This document shows positions 7,106 through 14,283 of a stretch of DNA of 51,380 nucleotides, piece by piece. The position numbers and the translations under genes are program-made. Source of the DNA: a bacterium. GTDB taxonomy: Bacteria; CAIWAD01. The notes below the pieces were generated by a model that did not search any database, was not told where the DNA came from, and saw only the letters and a list, made by a program, of their open reading frames with translations. The DNA lies in NCBI GenBank assembly GCA_030685015.1, contig JAUXWS010000044.1, positions 1 to 51,380 of the forward strand. Reading direction: 5' to 3'. Position 1 is the stretch's first letter. Each line of letters begins with the position of its first letter.

Positions 7106-9463
7106 GTGAAGCGGACGATCAACATAGCGCTTGCCCTTTGGCTGGCCGCGACCGGCACCCTCCAGGCCCAGGCGGTCGACCCCGTGGTGACAGCGGCCGC
7201 CCGGTTGACAGGGACTGCCACATCGGCGGGGAAGCAGACCACGTCACAAGAACAAACCGAGGACACCGTGGCCACCACCGCCGGCACGCCTCCCCGCGTG
7301 GCCCTGGTGCTGGCGGGGGGCGGTTCGCGGGGGCTGGCCCACATCGGCGCCATCCGCCGGCTGGAGGAGCTGGGCGTGCCGGTGGACATCGTCTGCGGCA
7401 CCAGCATGGGTGCCCTTGTGGGCGGCTTGTGGAGCCTGGGCTGGAGCGGCGTCGAGCTGGACAGCCTGGCCCGGCGGATCGATTGGGCCGGCACCTTCAC
7501 CGACCGGCCGGCCCACAATCGGCTGATCGGCAACGCGCGCTTCCTCAACCGCCCCGAGGGCTTGCGTCTGGAATTGAAAAGCGGCCAACTCAAGCCGCCC
7601 GGCCAGCTCTTCCGCGGCAACAAGGCGGAGTTGCTCCTCAGCGACCTGACCCAGGGCGTCCACGGCGAGATCGACTTCCTCGCCCTGCCCCGGTCCTTCG
7701 CCTGCACCGCCACGGACCTGGAGTGCGGCGCACCCGTCCATCTGTCGCGCGGCTCCCTGCCCCAGGCCCTGCGCGCCTCCATGAGCCTGCCCTCCATCTT
7801 CGAGCCGGTGGAGATCGAAGGACGGGTGCTGGTGGACGGCGGCCTGACGCAGAACCTGCCCACCGACCTGGCGCTGCGCCTGGGTGCCGGCCTGATCGTG
7901 GCGGTGGATCTGCCCGTGCACTTGCGGCCGCTTAGGGAATTGGACAATCTGGTGGCCGTGGCCGACCAGTCCCGGCAGATTCTCACGCTGGTCCAGGAAC
8001 GGCAGGCCGCCCAGCTGGCGGACCTGGTCATCTCCCCGGACGTGTCGCGCTTCGGGCTGGTCGATTTCGAGCAGGTGGGCCTGCTCATGGAGCTGGGCTA
8101 TCAGGCAGTCCTGGCCGTGGAGCCGGAGCTGATCGCCCTGCTCACCTCCCGCGGCGTGCAGTTGCACGGGAAGACACCCCCCGTCCGGCTTGCACTACCC
8201 GATTCGCTCTGGCTGGCCAGCCTGCGGGTGGAGGGCAGCTCCACCGTGAGCCTGGAGCAGGCGGAGCGACTGCTGGGACTGAAGCGCGGCGACACCTTCA
8301 GCCCGCGGGAGGTGTCGCGGCGTGTGCGCGATTTCATTTCCTCCAGGTTGGCCCAGCGCGCCGGCTACGAGATCACGCTGGAGGACCCCGACATCCGCCC
8401 GCACCACGGGCAATGCGCCCCGGCGGCTCTGCTGTTGCAGGTGGACGGCCCCAGCCAGTCCTGGCTGGAGCTTCGACCAGGCTACAACGAGCACGACCAG
8501 GTGTGGCTGGAGGTGGGCATGGACTGGGATCGCCCGCGCGGCCCCGGCTCCCTGCTCCGGTTGAATGGACGCTTCGGCGGGTTGACGGAGCTTGGCCTGG
8601 ACTACTGGCGCAGCAGCTTTCTCAACTCCGGCCTCTATCACCATCCCCACGCCCGCTACTCCAATGCGGCGGTGAAGCTGAGGGGGAAGGACAGCCGGCC
8701 GGTGGCCAGCTATGATCTGGAACAGGCCGGTGTGGGTCTCGGCAGCGGTGTGGTGCTGCGCCGCGGCACCCGCCTGGAGGGAAGCCTGTCCACCGTGTGG
8801 GCGCGGGCCACGCCGGAGATCGCCGACACCACCTGGGTGAGGGTCCGCGAGCGGGCCCACGTGGCCGGCCTCTCCCTGGAGGTGGACACGCGCAACAGCC
8901 TGGACCATCCCACCCACGGGTTCATCATGACCTCCCGCGCCCAGCTCTACCAGCCTCCGGACCTCGAACGGGAGCGTTACGCGCGGGCTTCCATCATGGC
9001 TCGGGTCTGGCACTCGGCGGTCTGGCACACGCTGACCCGGCGGTTGGAGTCCAGTTCCACCGCCGCCCGGGAGGCGGGCACCATTCCCTACCGGGCCGGC
9101 CTCATCACCCTGGAGAGCGGCCTGCAGGCGGGCTTCGACCTCAAGGGCGAGCTGCCGCCCCCCTTCTACTTTCCCATGGGGGGCTGGCCCCAGACACCGG
9201 GCATGTCACGCGACGAGCGTTGGGCGCCGCGCCTGGCCTCCGGCTGGCTGGGTTTGCGCGTCTGGCTGAATCGCTCCCTGAGCGTCATGCCGGTGGCGGC
9301 GGTGGCCCGCAGCGAGCGGGATCTGGCGCTGGGGGGCCGCCAGGACGAGGTGGGTTTGGGCATGGAAGTGGCGCTGCGCACCCTGCTGGGGCCGCTGCGT
9401 CTGGCGGCGGGCACTCGACCGGGCAAGACCTGGGAGATCTACCTGCGCCTGGGATGGGAATAG
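7106..9463 (+). CDS. patatin-like phospholipase fused to an outer-membrane BamA-type barrel
   Basis: A signal peptide (residues 1-22) precedes a patatin domain with the oxyanion loop GGGSRG (about 71-76), nucleophile elbow GTSMG (Ser about 100) and the DGG motif (Asp about 244). A POTRA-like segment (WLASLRVEGSSTVSLEQAE onward) and a C-terminal barrel ending in an alternating strand with terminal aromatic (IYLRLGWE) follow, as in Omp85/BamA proteins. The architecture is that of the PlpD-type two-domain patatins, in which the lipase is presented through an outer-membrane barrel. This implies a diderm envelope. The start is a GTG without a clear ribosome site, chosen because it gives the signal peptide. 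The 3' end is duplicated downstream. Confidence 0.92.
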   Translation: MKRTINIALALWLAATGTLQAQAVDPVVTAAARLTGTATSAGKQTTSQEQTEDTVATTAGTPPRVALVLAGGGSRGLAHIGAIRRLEELGVPVDIVCGTSMGALVGGLWSLGWSGVELDSLARRIDWAGTFTDRPAHNRLIGNARFLNRPEGLRLELKSGQLKPPGQLFRGNKAELLLSDLTQGVHGEIDFLALPRSFACTATDLECGAPVHLSRGSLPQALRASMSLPSIFEPVEIEGRVLVDGGLTQNLPTDLALRLGAGLIVAVDLPVHLRPLRELDNLVAVADQSRQILTLVQERQAAQLADLVISPDVSRFGLVDFEQVGLLMELGYQAVLAVEPELIALLTSRGVQLHGKTPPVRLALPDSLWLASLRVEGSSTVSLEQAERLLGLKRGDTFSPREVSRRVRDFISSRLAQRAGYEITLEDPDIRPHHGQCAPAALLLQVDGPSQSWLELRPGYNEHDQVWLEVGMDWDRPRGPGSLLRLNGRFGGLTELGLDYWRSSFLNSGLYHHPHARYSNAAVKLRGKDSRPVASYDLEQAGVGLGSGVVLRRGTRLEGSLSTVWARATPEIADTTWVRVRERAHVAGLSLEVDTRNSLDHPTHGFIMTSRAQLYQPPDLERERYARASIMARVWHSAVWHTLTRRLESSSTAAREAGTIPYRAGLITLESGLQAGFDLKGELPPPFYFPMGGWPQTPGMSRDERWAPRLASGWLGLRVWLNRSLSVMPVAAVARSERDLALGGRQDEVGLGMEVALRTLLGPLRLAAGTRPGKTWEIYLRLGWE

Positions 9464-9500
9464 GCGGCAGTCCGCCAATCCGGCAACTAATCCGACACCT

Positions 9501-9617
9501 TTCCGGCTGCCAGGGCGCAACCCAGCGCCGCCACATGCTGGGGATTGGGATGTGCGCCCCAGGGCCAGGCCGCCCGCCGCCCGCTCGTGCTCCAGGCAGC
9601 GGTTGAGGGCGCCGCAA
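9501..9617 (-). pseudogene. remnant of the 3' end of an acyl-CoA dehydratase activase gene
   Basis: This segment closely matches the 3' end of the intact activase gene at 15743-16504. It shares the stretch around GCCGCCACATGCTGGGGAT and the run ending CAGGCAGCGGTTGAGGG. In the intact gene this stretch encodes the last 45 or so residues. Here it is cut off abruptly at about 9614 and followed by a second copy of the patatin 3' end. It has no start and no ATPase motifs, so it is a dead fragment. Confidence 0.75.
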
Positions 9618-9735
9618 CGAGCTGGGACTGGGCATGGAAGTGGCGCTGCGCACCCTGTTGGGGCCGCTGCGCCTGGCGGCGGGGACGAGACCGGGCAAGG
9701 CCTGGGTGATCCATCTCAGCTTCGGCTGGGAGTGA
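9618..9735 (+). pseudogene. remnant: second copy of the patatin-barrel gene 3' end
   Basis: The stretch reads ELGLGMEVALRTLLGPLRL, then AAGTRPGKAWVIHLSFGWE and a TGA. This repeats, with scattered changes, the last strands of the patatin barrel at about 9350-9463. The frame is intact to its own stop, but there is no start and no upstream domain. A third, shorter copy lies at 15706-15758 and is closer to this one than to the intact gene. Confidence 0.78.
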
Positions 9736-9740
9736 CCATC

Positions 9741-10091
9741 TCATGCAGAACCATGGGGTTCCTTCAGGTCGTCCTCCTCACCCAGCACAACTTCCCGATA
9801 GAGCTCGGTGATCTGTTCCCGCAGGACCTCCAGCACCGCGCGACCGTCCTCGGTGATCCCATAGGTGCGCGGTCCGTGCTTCATGTCATCCTGATGTGTC
9901 ACGGACAGCCAGCCACGGCGCACCATGCGGGCCAGCATGGGGTACAAGGTCCCAGGACTGATCTCATAGCCGTGGCGGCGCAGCTCCAGGATCATCCATT
10001 GGCCGACCACACCCTCCCGTTCGGCATGATGCAGGATGTGGGCTTTCCAGAAGGCCAGCAGGATTTCGCGGTCTAGTCCAGGAATTGTCAT
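9741..10091 (-). CDS. PadR family transcriptional regulator
   Basis: The 116-residue protein has the PadR winged-helix pattern: ILLAFWKAHIL, then a helix reading QWMILELRRHGYEISPGTLY and the wing segment PMLARMVRRGWLSV, with YGITEDGRAVL near the end. PadR proteins are ligand-responsive repressors that often control neighbouring genes and themselves. A GTTAT-N8-ATAAC dyad lies 15 bases upstream of the start. The divergent octaheme cytochrome and DsrE genes are the obvious targets. I place the start at MTIPGLD because the upstream extension has no family similarity. The ribosome site is weak. Confidence 0.88.
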   Translation of the reverse strand: MTIPGLDREILLAFWKAHILHHAEREGVVGQWMILELRRHGYEISPGTLYPMLARMVRRGWLSVTHQDDMKHGPRTYGITEDGRAVLEVLREQITELYREVVLGEEDDLKEPHGSA

Positions 10092-10106
10092 GGAATTACG
10101 GTCTTC

Positions 10107-10124
10107 GTTATCGAAATTAATAAC
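10107..10124. promoter_or_regulatory. GTTAT-N8-ATAAC dyad, candidate PadR operator
   Basis: GTTAT (10107-10111) and ATAAC (10120-10124) form an inverted repeat with an 8-base spacer, 15 bases upstream of the PadR start codon. Known PadR operators are short dyads with about eight bases between half-sites (ATGT-N8-ACAT type). The match in geometry and position suggests autoregulation. Confidence 0.5.
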
Positions 10125-10262
10125 AGGTTTGGCCAGGGGCCGACGGCCACGCACAGGGAGCCGGAGGACGAGGACAGCTTCGCAAACAAGGGTTTGATTG
10201 CCAATGGATTCAAGCAAACAATGCCACCCCCTACTTTCGTGCAGAGTGATTAGTCGATTCAA

Positions 10263-10279
10263 AGTTCATGAAATGAACT
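10263..10279. promoter_or_regulatory. 17-bp palindrome AGTTCAT-GAA-ATGAACT
   Basis: Perfect 7-bp arms at 10263-10269 and 10273-10279 flank GAA, in the intergenic region between the PadR gene and the cytochrome gene. It sits 28 bases upstream of the candidate -35 box. It is therefore a plausible operator or activator site. Confidence 0.45.
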
Positions 10280-10306
10280 ACCACTTATTGATCGCATATC
10301 AAGCGA

Positions 10307-10337
10307 TTGACATTGGAGTCGCCCAACAACCTATAAC
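10307..10337 (+). promoter_or_regulatory. candidate sigma70-type promoter for the cytochrome-dsrE genes
   Basis: A consensus -35 box TTGACA (10307-10312) is followed after 19 bases by TATAAC (10332-10337), ending 22 bases before the cytochrome start. The spacer is longer than the usual 17, which would suit a regulated promoter. Confidence 0.45.
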
Positions 10338-10359
10338 ATCATCCATGTCTGGAGGCCCC

Positions 10360-11748
10360 ATGAAACGATTCGCCCTGCTTGTCCTGGTCTGCGCGTCCGC
10401 CGCCACGGCCCAGACCTATGTGGGGGACGCCATCTGCGGCGCCTGCCACGCCAACAACCCGTACACGGGATTCTTCGAGGGATACCGCAACAGCGGCCAT
10501 CCCTGGAAGATCTTCCGCACCCAGGGCGGCGTACCCGCCGCCAACACGTGGCCGCATACACCGGTGCCACCGCTGCCCTCGTCGGTCAACGGATCGCCCG
10601 TGACCTGGAGCGACGTCGAGTATGTCATCGGCAACTACTTCTGGAAAACCCGTTACATGAACCGCGATGGCTACATCATGACGGGCGTGACGGGCGAGAC
10701 CACCCAATGGAATCCCCAGAATGAGACGTGGTCGCCCTACAATCCGGGCACGGCGGGCACCTTCGATTGCGGCAGCTGCCACACCACGGGCTACAACGTG
10801 AACGGGCCCAGCCAGCACGGCCTGCCCGGCATCGTCGGTTCCTGGGCCCAGGACGGCATCCGCTGTGAGGCCTGCCATGGCCCGGGCAGCTCCCATATCT
10901 CCAATCCGGGGGCCAATCCCATGCCGGGCGGTCAGGAATGCGCGGCCTGCCATTATCGGGACGCCAGCTTCCGCATGCCCTGGGGTGGCGGCTTCATGAA
11001 GCACCATCAGCAGTCGGAGGAGATGGCGCACTCCCCCCATGCCGACGCCATGACCTGCGCCTCTTGCCACAATCCGCACAAGTCCACGGTCTACAACGAC
11101 GGCGGCATGACCACGTCCTGCACGGACTGCCACACGGGCAACTACTTGGTGGCCGGCATGGAAAGCGTGGCCTGCATCGATTGCCACATGCCGCTCCTGG
11201 GCAAAAGCGCCATCTCCACGGGCCAGTATGTGGGCGACGTGCGCAGCCACCTCTTCTCCATCATGACGGAGCCCATCGCCGCCACCAACAACACCTACAC
11301 CGAGGGCAGCAACACCTTCTGGAACCAGGATGTCGACGGCAAGGCCCATGCCACCTTGGATTACGCCTGCCTGGGTTGCCATCTGGGCTTTGGCGACAAT
11401 CTGACCTTGGAGCAGGCCGCGGCCTTCGCCACGAACATCCACCAGAACCATGCGTCCGCATTGGGGGACGCGCCCCGGCGTCCGGCCAGCCTGCGCCTCA
11501 CCAGTCTCTTTCCCAATCCGTTCAACCCCACGAGTACGGTGCGCTTCGAAACCGACCTGCCCTACATCGTGCGGGCCGTCATCTTCGACCTGGCAGGAAG
11601 TCGGGTGAAGGAGGTCCACACCGGTCCCATGCGCGCCGGTGTCCATGAATTGAGCCTCGACGCCGGCGACCTGGCCAGCGGCACTTATCTGCTGCGCCTC
11701 ACGGCGGGCAACGAGGCGATCACCGAGCGATTCACCGTCCTGAAGTAA
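10360..11748 (+). CDS. secreted octaheme c-type cytochrome with C-terminal sorting domain
   Basis: The 462-residue protein has a signal peptide (MKRFALLVLVCASAATAQ) and eight CxxCH haem sites, in order CGACH, CGSCH, CEACH, CAACH, CASCH, CTDCH, CIDCH and CLGCH. It ends in the FlgD/T9SS-like module (SLFPNPFNPTSTVRF...RFTVLK). The haem part resembles the cytochrome c554 and octaheme reductase/dehydrogenase superfamily, but the exact enzyme cannot be told from motifs. A role in electron transfer outside the cytoplasm is likely. GGAGG four bases upstream fixes the start. The DsrE-family gene follows after 10 bases, so the two are probably co-transcribed. Confidence 0.92.
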   Translation: MKRFALLVLVCASAATAQTYVGDAICGACHANNPYTGFFEGYRNSGHPWKIFRTQGGVPAANTWPHTPVPPLPSSVNGSPVTWSDVEYVIGNYFWKTRYMNRDGYIMTGVTGETTQWNPQNETWSPYNPGTAGTFDCGSCHTTGYNVNGPSQHGLPGIVGSWAQDGIRCEACHGPGSSHISNPGANPMPGGQECAACHYRDASFRMPWGGGFMKHHQQSEEMAHSPHADAMTCASCHNPHKSTVYNDGGMTTSCTDCHTGNYLVAGMESVACIDCHMPLLGKSAISTGQYVGDVRSHLFSIMTEPIAATNNTYTEGSNTFWNQDVDGKAHATLDYACLGCHLGFGDNLTLEQAAAFATNIHQNHASALGDAPRRPASLRLTSLFPNPFNPTSTVRFETDLPYIVRAVIFDLAGSRVKEVHTGPMRAGVHELSLDAGDLASGTYLLRLTAGNEAITERFTVLK

Positions 11749-11758
11749 GAGCCGCACC

Positions 11759-12109
11759 ATGAAGAACTGGCTGATCATCCTGAACGAGGGGCCCTACGGC
11801 ACAGAACGTACCTACAACGGCCTGCGCCTGGCCATGGCGTTGCAAAAGCGGAGTGATTGCCAGGTGAAGCTCTTCCTGATGGGGGACGCCGTGGCTTGTG
11901 CCGTCAAAGGGCAGACAACGCCGCAAGGGTGGTACAACGTGGAGCGGATGTTGACGTCCATTGTCCGCAAGGGCGCCGCCGCCACCTGAGGCAGCTGCGC
12001 TGCGGCCCGCGGGTTCGGGCCCACCCAACTGATCGAAGGCGTGGAGCCAGGCAGCATGGAACTTCTGGCGGAATGGGCCGCCACCGCCGATCAGGTGGCA
12101 ACCTTCTGA
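11759..12109 (+). CDS. DsrE-family protein, candidate selenoprotein (in-frame TGA at 11987-11989)
   Basis: Without read-through the product is 76 residues (MKNWLIILNEGPYGTERT..., KLFLMGDAVACAVKGQTTPQ, ML...IVRKGAAAT). With the TGA read as selenocysteine (U77) it continues in frame as GSCAAARGFGPTQLIEGV and EPGSMELLAEW to a normal DsrE-family end at 116 residues. Family members usually have CGxC here, so the TGA replaces the first redox cysteine and gives U-G-S-C. A 6-bp hairpin lies 14 bases after the TGA. DsrE-like proteins handle sulfur or thiols in the cytoplasm, and DsrE-like selenoproteins are known. The alternative is a Cys-to-stop point mutation. The gene follows the octaheme cytochrome by 10 bases. 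Confidence 0.7.
11990..12021 (+). promoter_or_regulatory. bacterial SECIS-like hairpin after the dsrE TGA
   Basis: GGCCCG (12004-12009) pairs perfectly with CGGGCC (12016-12021) around the loop CGGGTT, with 20 bases between the TGA and the loop. A lower hairpin, GCAGC/GCTGC, lies at 11991-12003. Bacterial SECIS elements are short hairpins just downstream of UGA with a G early in the apical loop, which this fits. GC-rich sequence makes chance hairpins common. Confidence 0.5.
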
Positions 12110-12157
12110 CCAGTGGATGCTCCTCCGGGGGCCCGACATCACCACACATCCGAAGGG

Positions 12158-12192
12158 GGAAGCTCGGCACGTGCGAGCTTCCTCCTTCTTGC
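12158..12192 (+). terminator. hairpin terminator after the cytochrome-dsrE pair
   Basis: Perfect 9-bp arms GGAAGCTCG (12158-12166) and CGAGCTTCC (12174-12182) flank a 7-base loop and are followed by TCCTTCTTGC. The pyrimidine tail is only moderately T-rich. The hairpin lies 49 bases after the read-through stop at 12109, not after the TGA at 11987, so its position fits either gene model. Confidence 0.5.
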
Positions 12193-12217
12193 TGGTGGAG
12201 CCAGGGTGCGCGGCGGT

Positions 12218-13552
12218 TCAGGACCCCGGCACGCCGGGCAATCGGCGGAAAAAGAAGCGGGTGACGGCCTCACGAGCATGCCCGCCCTCCTCCAACAGGG
12301 CATAGGCCAGGAAATTCACGGGGCCGGCCGCGGGTCCCGGCTCCACCACCAGGTCGCGCCCGGCGCTCAGTTCGAAGCGGTTGGCGGGCTGGTGGCCGAA
12401 GTAGTAGGTGGCAAGGCGCGAGTACTTGTCCGCCTCGCTGATGTCAACCGGCCACCACTTGCCGTCGGCATGGAACTCCGCCCAGCAGTGGTATCCGTCC
12501 ACTCCCCCGTCGTCCCGCTCCGCGGGGAGCGCCGCCCCGATGGCGAAGCGCGCCGGGATGCCCAGGGCGCGCGCCAGCGCGATGAAATAGGAATGGAAGT
12601 CCGTGCAGTTGCCTTGACCGATGGAACAGGCGTTGAGGGCGTCGCCCCGCCCCCAGCCTTGACCGAAGCGGGCGTAGCGCAGGTTCTCAATGACGTGGTC
12701 GTACAGGGCGCGGGCGCGCATCAGGTCGGAGGACAACCCCGCGGTCACCTGGCAGGCGGTCTGCTGGAACAGGGTGTCCGCCGGCACCAGGCGTTCCGGC
12801 GCCAGGAAATCCTCCACTGGTCCGGACGAGGGATAGGGCCCCGTCTCGCGGCGCTGGACCCGGTAGGTCAGCTCGATGACCGCCCCGCCCTCCCCAGGTC
12901 CGGGCTGGAAATGCAAGAGGCGGTTTCCATGGCGCTCGTCCCGCAGCTCCGCCGCCGGCACCGGGGAGGAGAGGCCGGCCAGTTCCACCTGCTGGAATTG
13001 GTCGGAGGTGGCCAGGGGCAGCCACAGATCAGCGGGACCGGCCAACACCGGCAGGGTGACCTGGTAGGTGAACTCGAAACGGTCCTCGCCCGTGACCACG
13101 CCCAGTTCGCGATCGGAGGCGGCCTCCACGGAAATGCGTCGCCAGGTGTCGTCCGGCTGGCGCTGCCAGGCGTAGTAGGGCTGGCCGTTGAGCTTGTGCA
13201 CGCTCTGTTCGCCCACCACCAGGGCGCCGGCCTCCTCCTCCAGGAAGAAGTCCACGTCGTAGACGGCTCCGTCCGTGTCCACCAGGTCCACGCAGGCGAA
13301 CTGGCGCCCGTCCCCCAGATCGGCCAGGTACTCCAGGTGGACCCGGACCAGCGCCAGGTGCAGGGTCTGGCCCTCGTGGTCCAGCCGGTAGAGTCCTCCG
13401 TCGGCACGGGATTTGGCCTCGATGTGGGCCGTGATGGCCGCGGCGATGCGTTCGACGGGAACCAGGGCTACGGCCTTAAGCTCCTCCGCCCCGCCCGCCA
13501 TCGGCACGATGGCCGCCCAGACGGCAAGCAGGACAATGCCCCAGGTCTTCAT
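12218..13552 (-). CDS. exported transglutaminase-like protein
   Basis: The 444-residue protein has a signal peptide (GIVLLAVWAAIVPMAGGAEE) and a C-terminal transglutaminase-like core. The catalytic triad is visible: Cys in GNCTDFHSYFIALARALGIP, His in GYHCWAEFH and Asp in WWPVDISEA. The N-terminal 250 residues form a beta-rich region typical of DUF3857-type partners of transglutaminase domains. These proteins act as proteases or cross-linking enzymes in the envelope, and the substrate is unknown. GGGAG upstream supports the ATG. It follows the His-rich protein gene by 25 bases on the same strand. Confidence 0.88.
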   Translation of the reverse strand: MKTWGIVLLAVWAAIVPMAGGAEELKAVALVPVERIAAAITAHIEAKSRADGGLYRLDHEGQTLHLALVRVHLEYLADLGDGRQFACVDLVDTDGAVYDVDFFLEEEAGALVVGEQSVHKLNGQPYYAWQRQPDDTWRRISVEAASDRELGVVTGEDRFEFTYQVTLPVLAGPADLWLPLATSDQFQQVELAGLSSPVPAAELRDERHGNRLLHFQPGPGEGGAVIELTYRVQRRETGPYPSSGPVEDFLAPERLVPADTLFQQTACQVTAGLSSDLMRARALYDHVIENLRYARFGQGWGRGDALNACSIGQGNCTDFHSYFIALARALGIPARFAIGAALPAERDDGGVDGYHCWAEFHADGKWWPVDISEADKYSRLATYYFGHQPANRFELSAGRDLVVEPGPAAGPVNFLAYALLEEGGHAREAVTRFFFRRLPGVPGS

Positions 13553-13577
13553 CCTTGGGCTCCCTGTCCACTGGGCA

Positions 13578-14081
13578 TCAGTGGCCTGGATGCTCAGGAT
13601 GATCGGCCTTGCGCGGGTGGTCCGGATGCTCGCTCTTGCCCGGGTGTTCCGCGGGCCTGGCGGCCTTGTCCTGCGGCCGGCCCGCGGTCACTTCGAAGAT
13701 GTGGTGCTTGCGGAAGACCATTCCCTTCAGGGTCAGCGTCTCACCGTCGTGCCCATTGATGTAAGGCCGCGCCTCGTCCGTGTCCAGGTAGCTCAGTAGG
13801 ACACCATCCAAGCCGGGCACCGGCTTGCCGTCCACCTCGACCTTGCTGACGAGGAGGGCGTGCCGGTTGCCAAAGGCGGAACAGGGCAGGCCGGAGTCCT
13901 TCTTCAGCTCCACGCCCAGACAGACATTCTTGCCTGTGACGGTGGCCTGGAGGACGTCTGCGGACACTCCCGCCGCGACGGGTGCGGCCTTGGCGGCAGC
14001 TTGCTCCGGATGCTCGGTGGCGGCAGGACTCCCCCCCAGGCCGAGGAGGAGCACCAGCAGGAAGGACAGGGTGGACTTCAT
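13578..14081 (-). CDS. exported protein with His-rich tail
   Basis: The 167-residue protein has a signal peptide (STLSFLLVLLLGLGGSPAAT) and a central domain around GKNVCLGVELKKDSG...CSAFGNRHALLV with two cysteines. This is followed by a segment on growth or extension of the fold (GHDGETLTLKGMVFRKHHIFEVT). The last 25 residues repeat His-Pro-rich units (EHPGKSEHPDHPRKADHPEH), which could bind divalent metal. I do not know the family by name. Similar small CLG..LKK proteins occur near metal or redox genes, which is only a hint here. It is probably co-transcribed with the transglutaminase gene downstream. Confidence 0.75.
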   Translation of the reverse strand: MKSTLSFLLVLLLGLGGSPAATEHPEQAAAKAAPVAAGVSADVLQATVTGKNVCLGVELKKDSGLPCSAFGNRHALLVSKVEVDGKPVPGLDGVLLSYLDTDEARPYINGHDGETLTLKGMVFRKHHIFEVTAGRPQDKAARPAEHPGKSEHPDHPRKADHPEHPGH

Positions 14082-14283
14082 GACAACTTCCTTTCCAAAA
14101 GGTGATGGTCAGCAGCTCCCCAATTCCAACAACGGTGACACGGCTGCTGACGGTGAGACAGAACCGGCTGCGGGTTGATCCAACAGGCGGGCGGGCGGCA
14201 GCCAGCCCCTTCCGGCTTCAGCTAATAAAGTGAGTCATTCCATACTTTGCTGCAAGCAGCTGCCGACAAATGTGACTGCCCGG

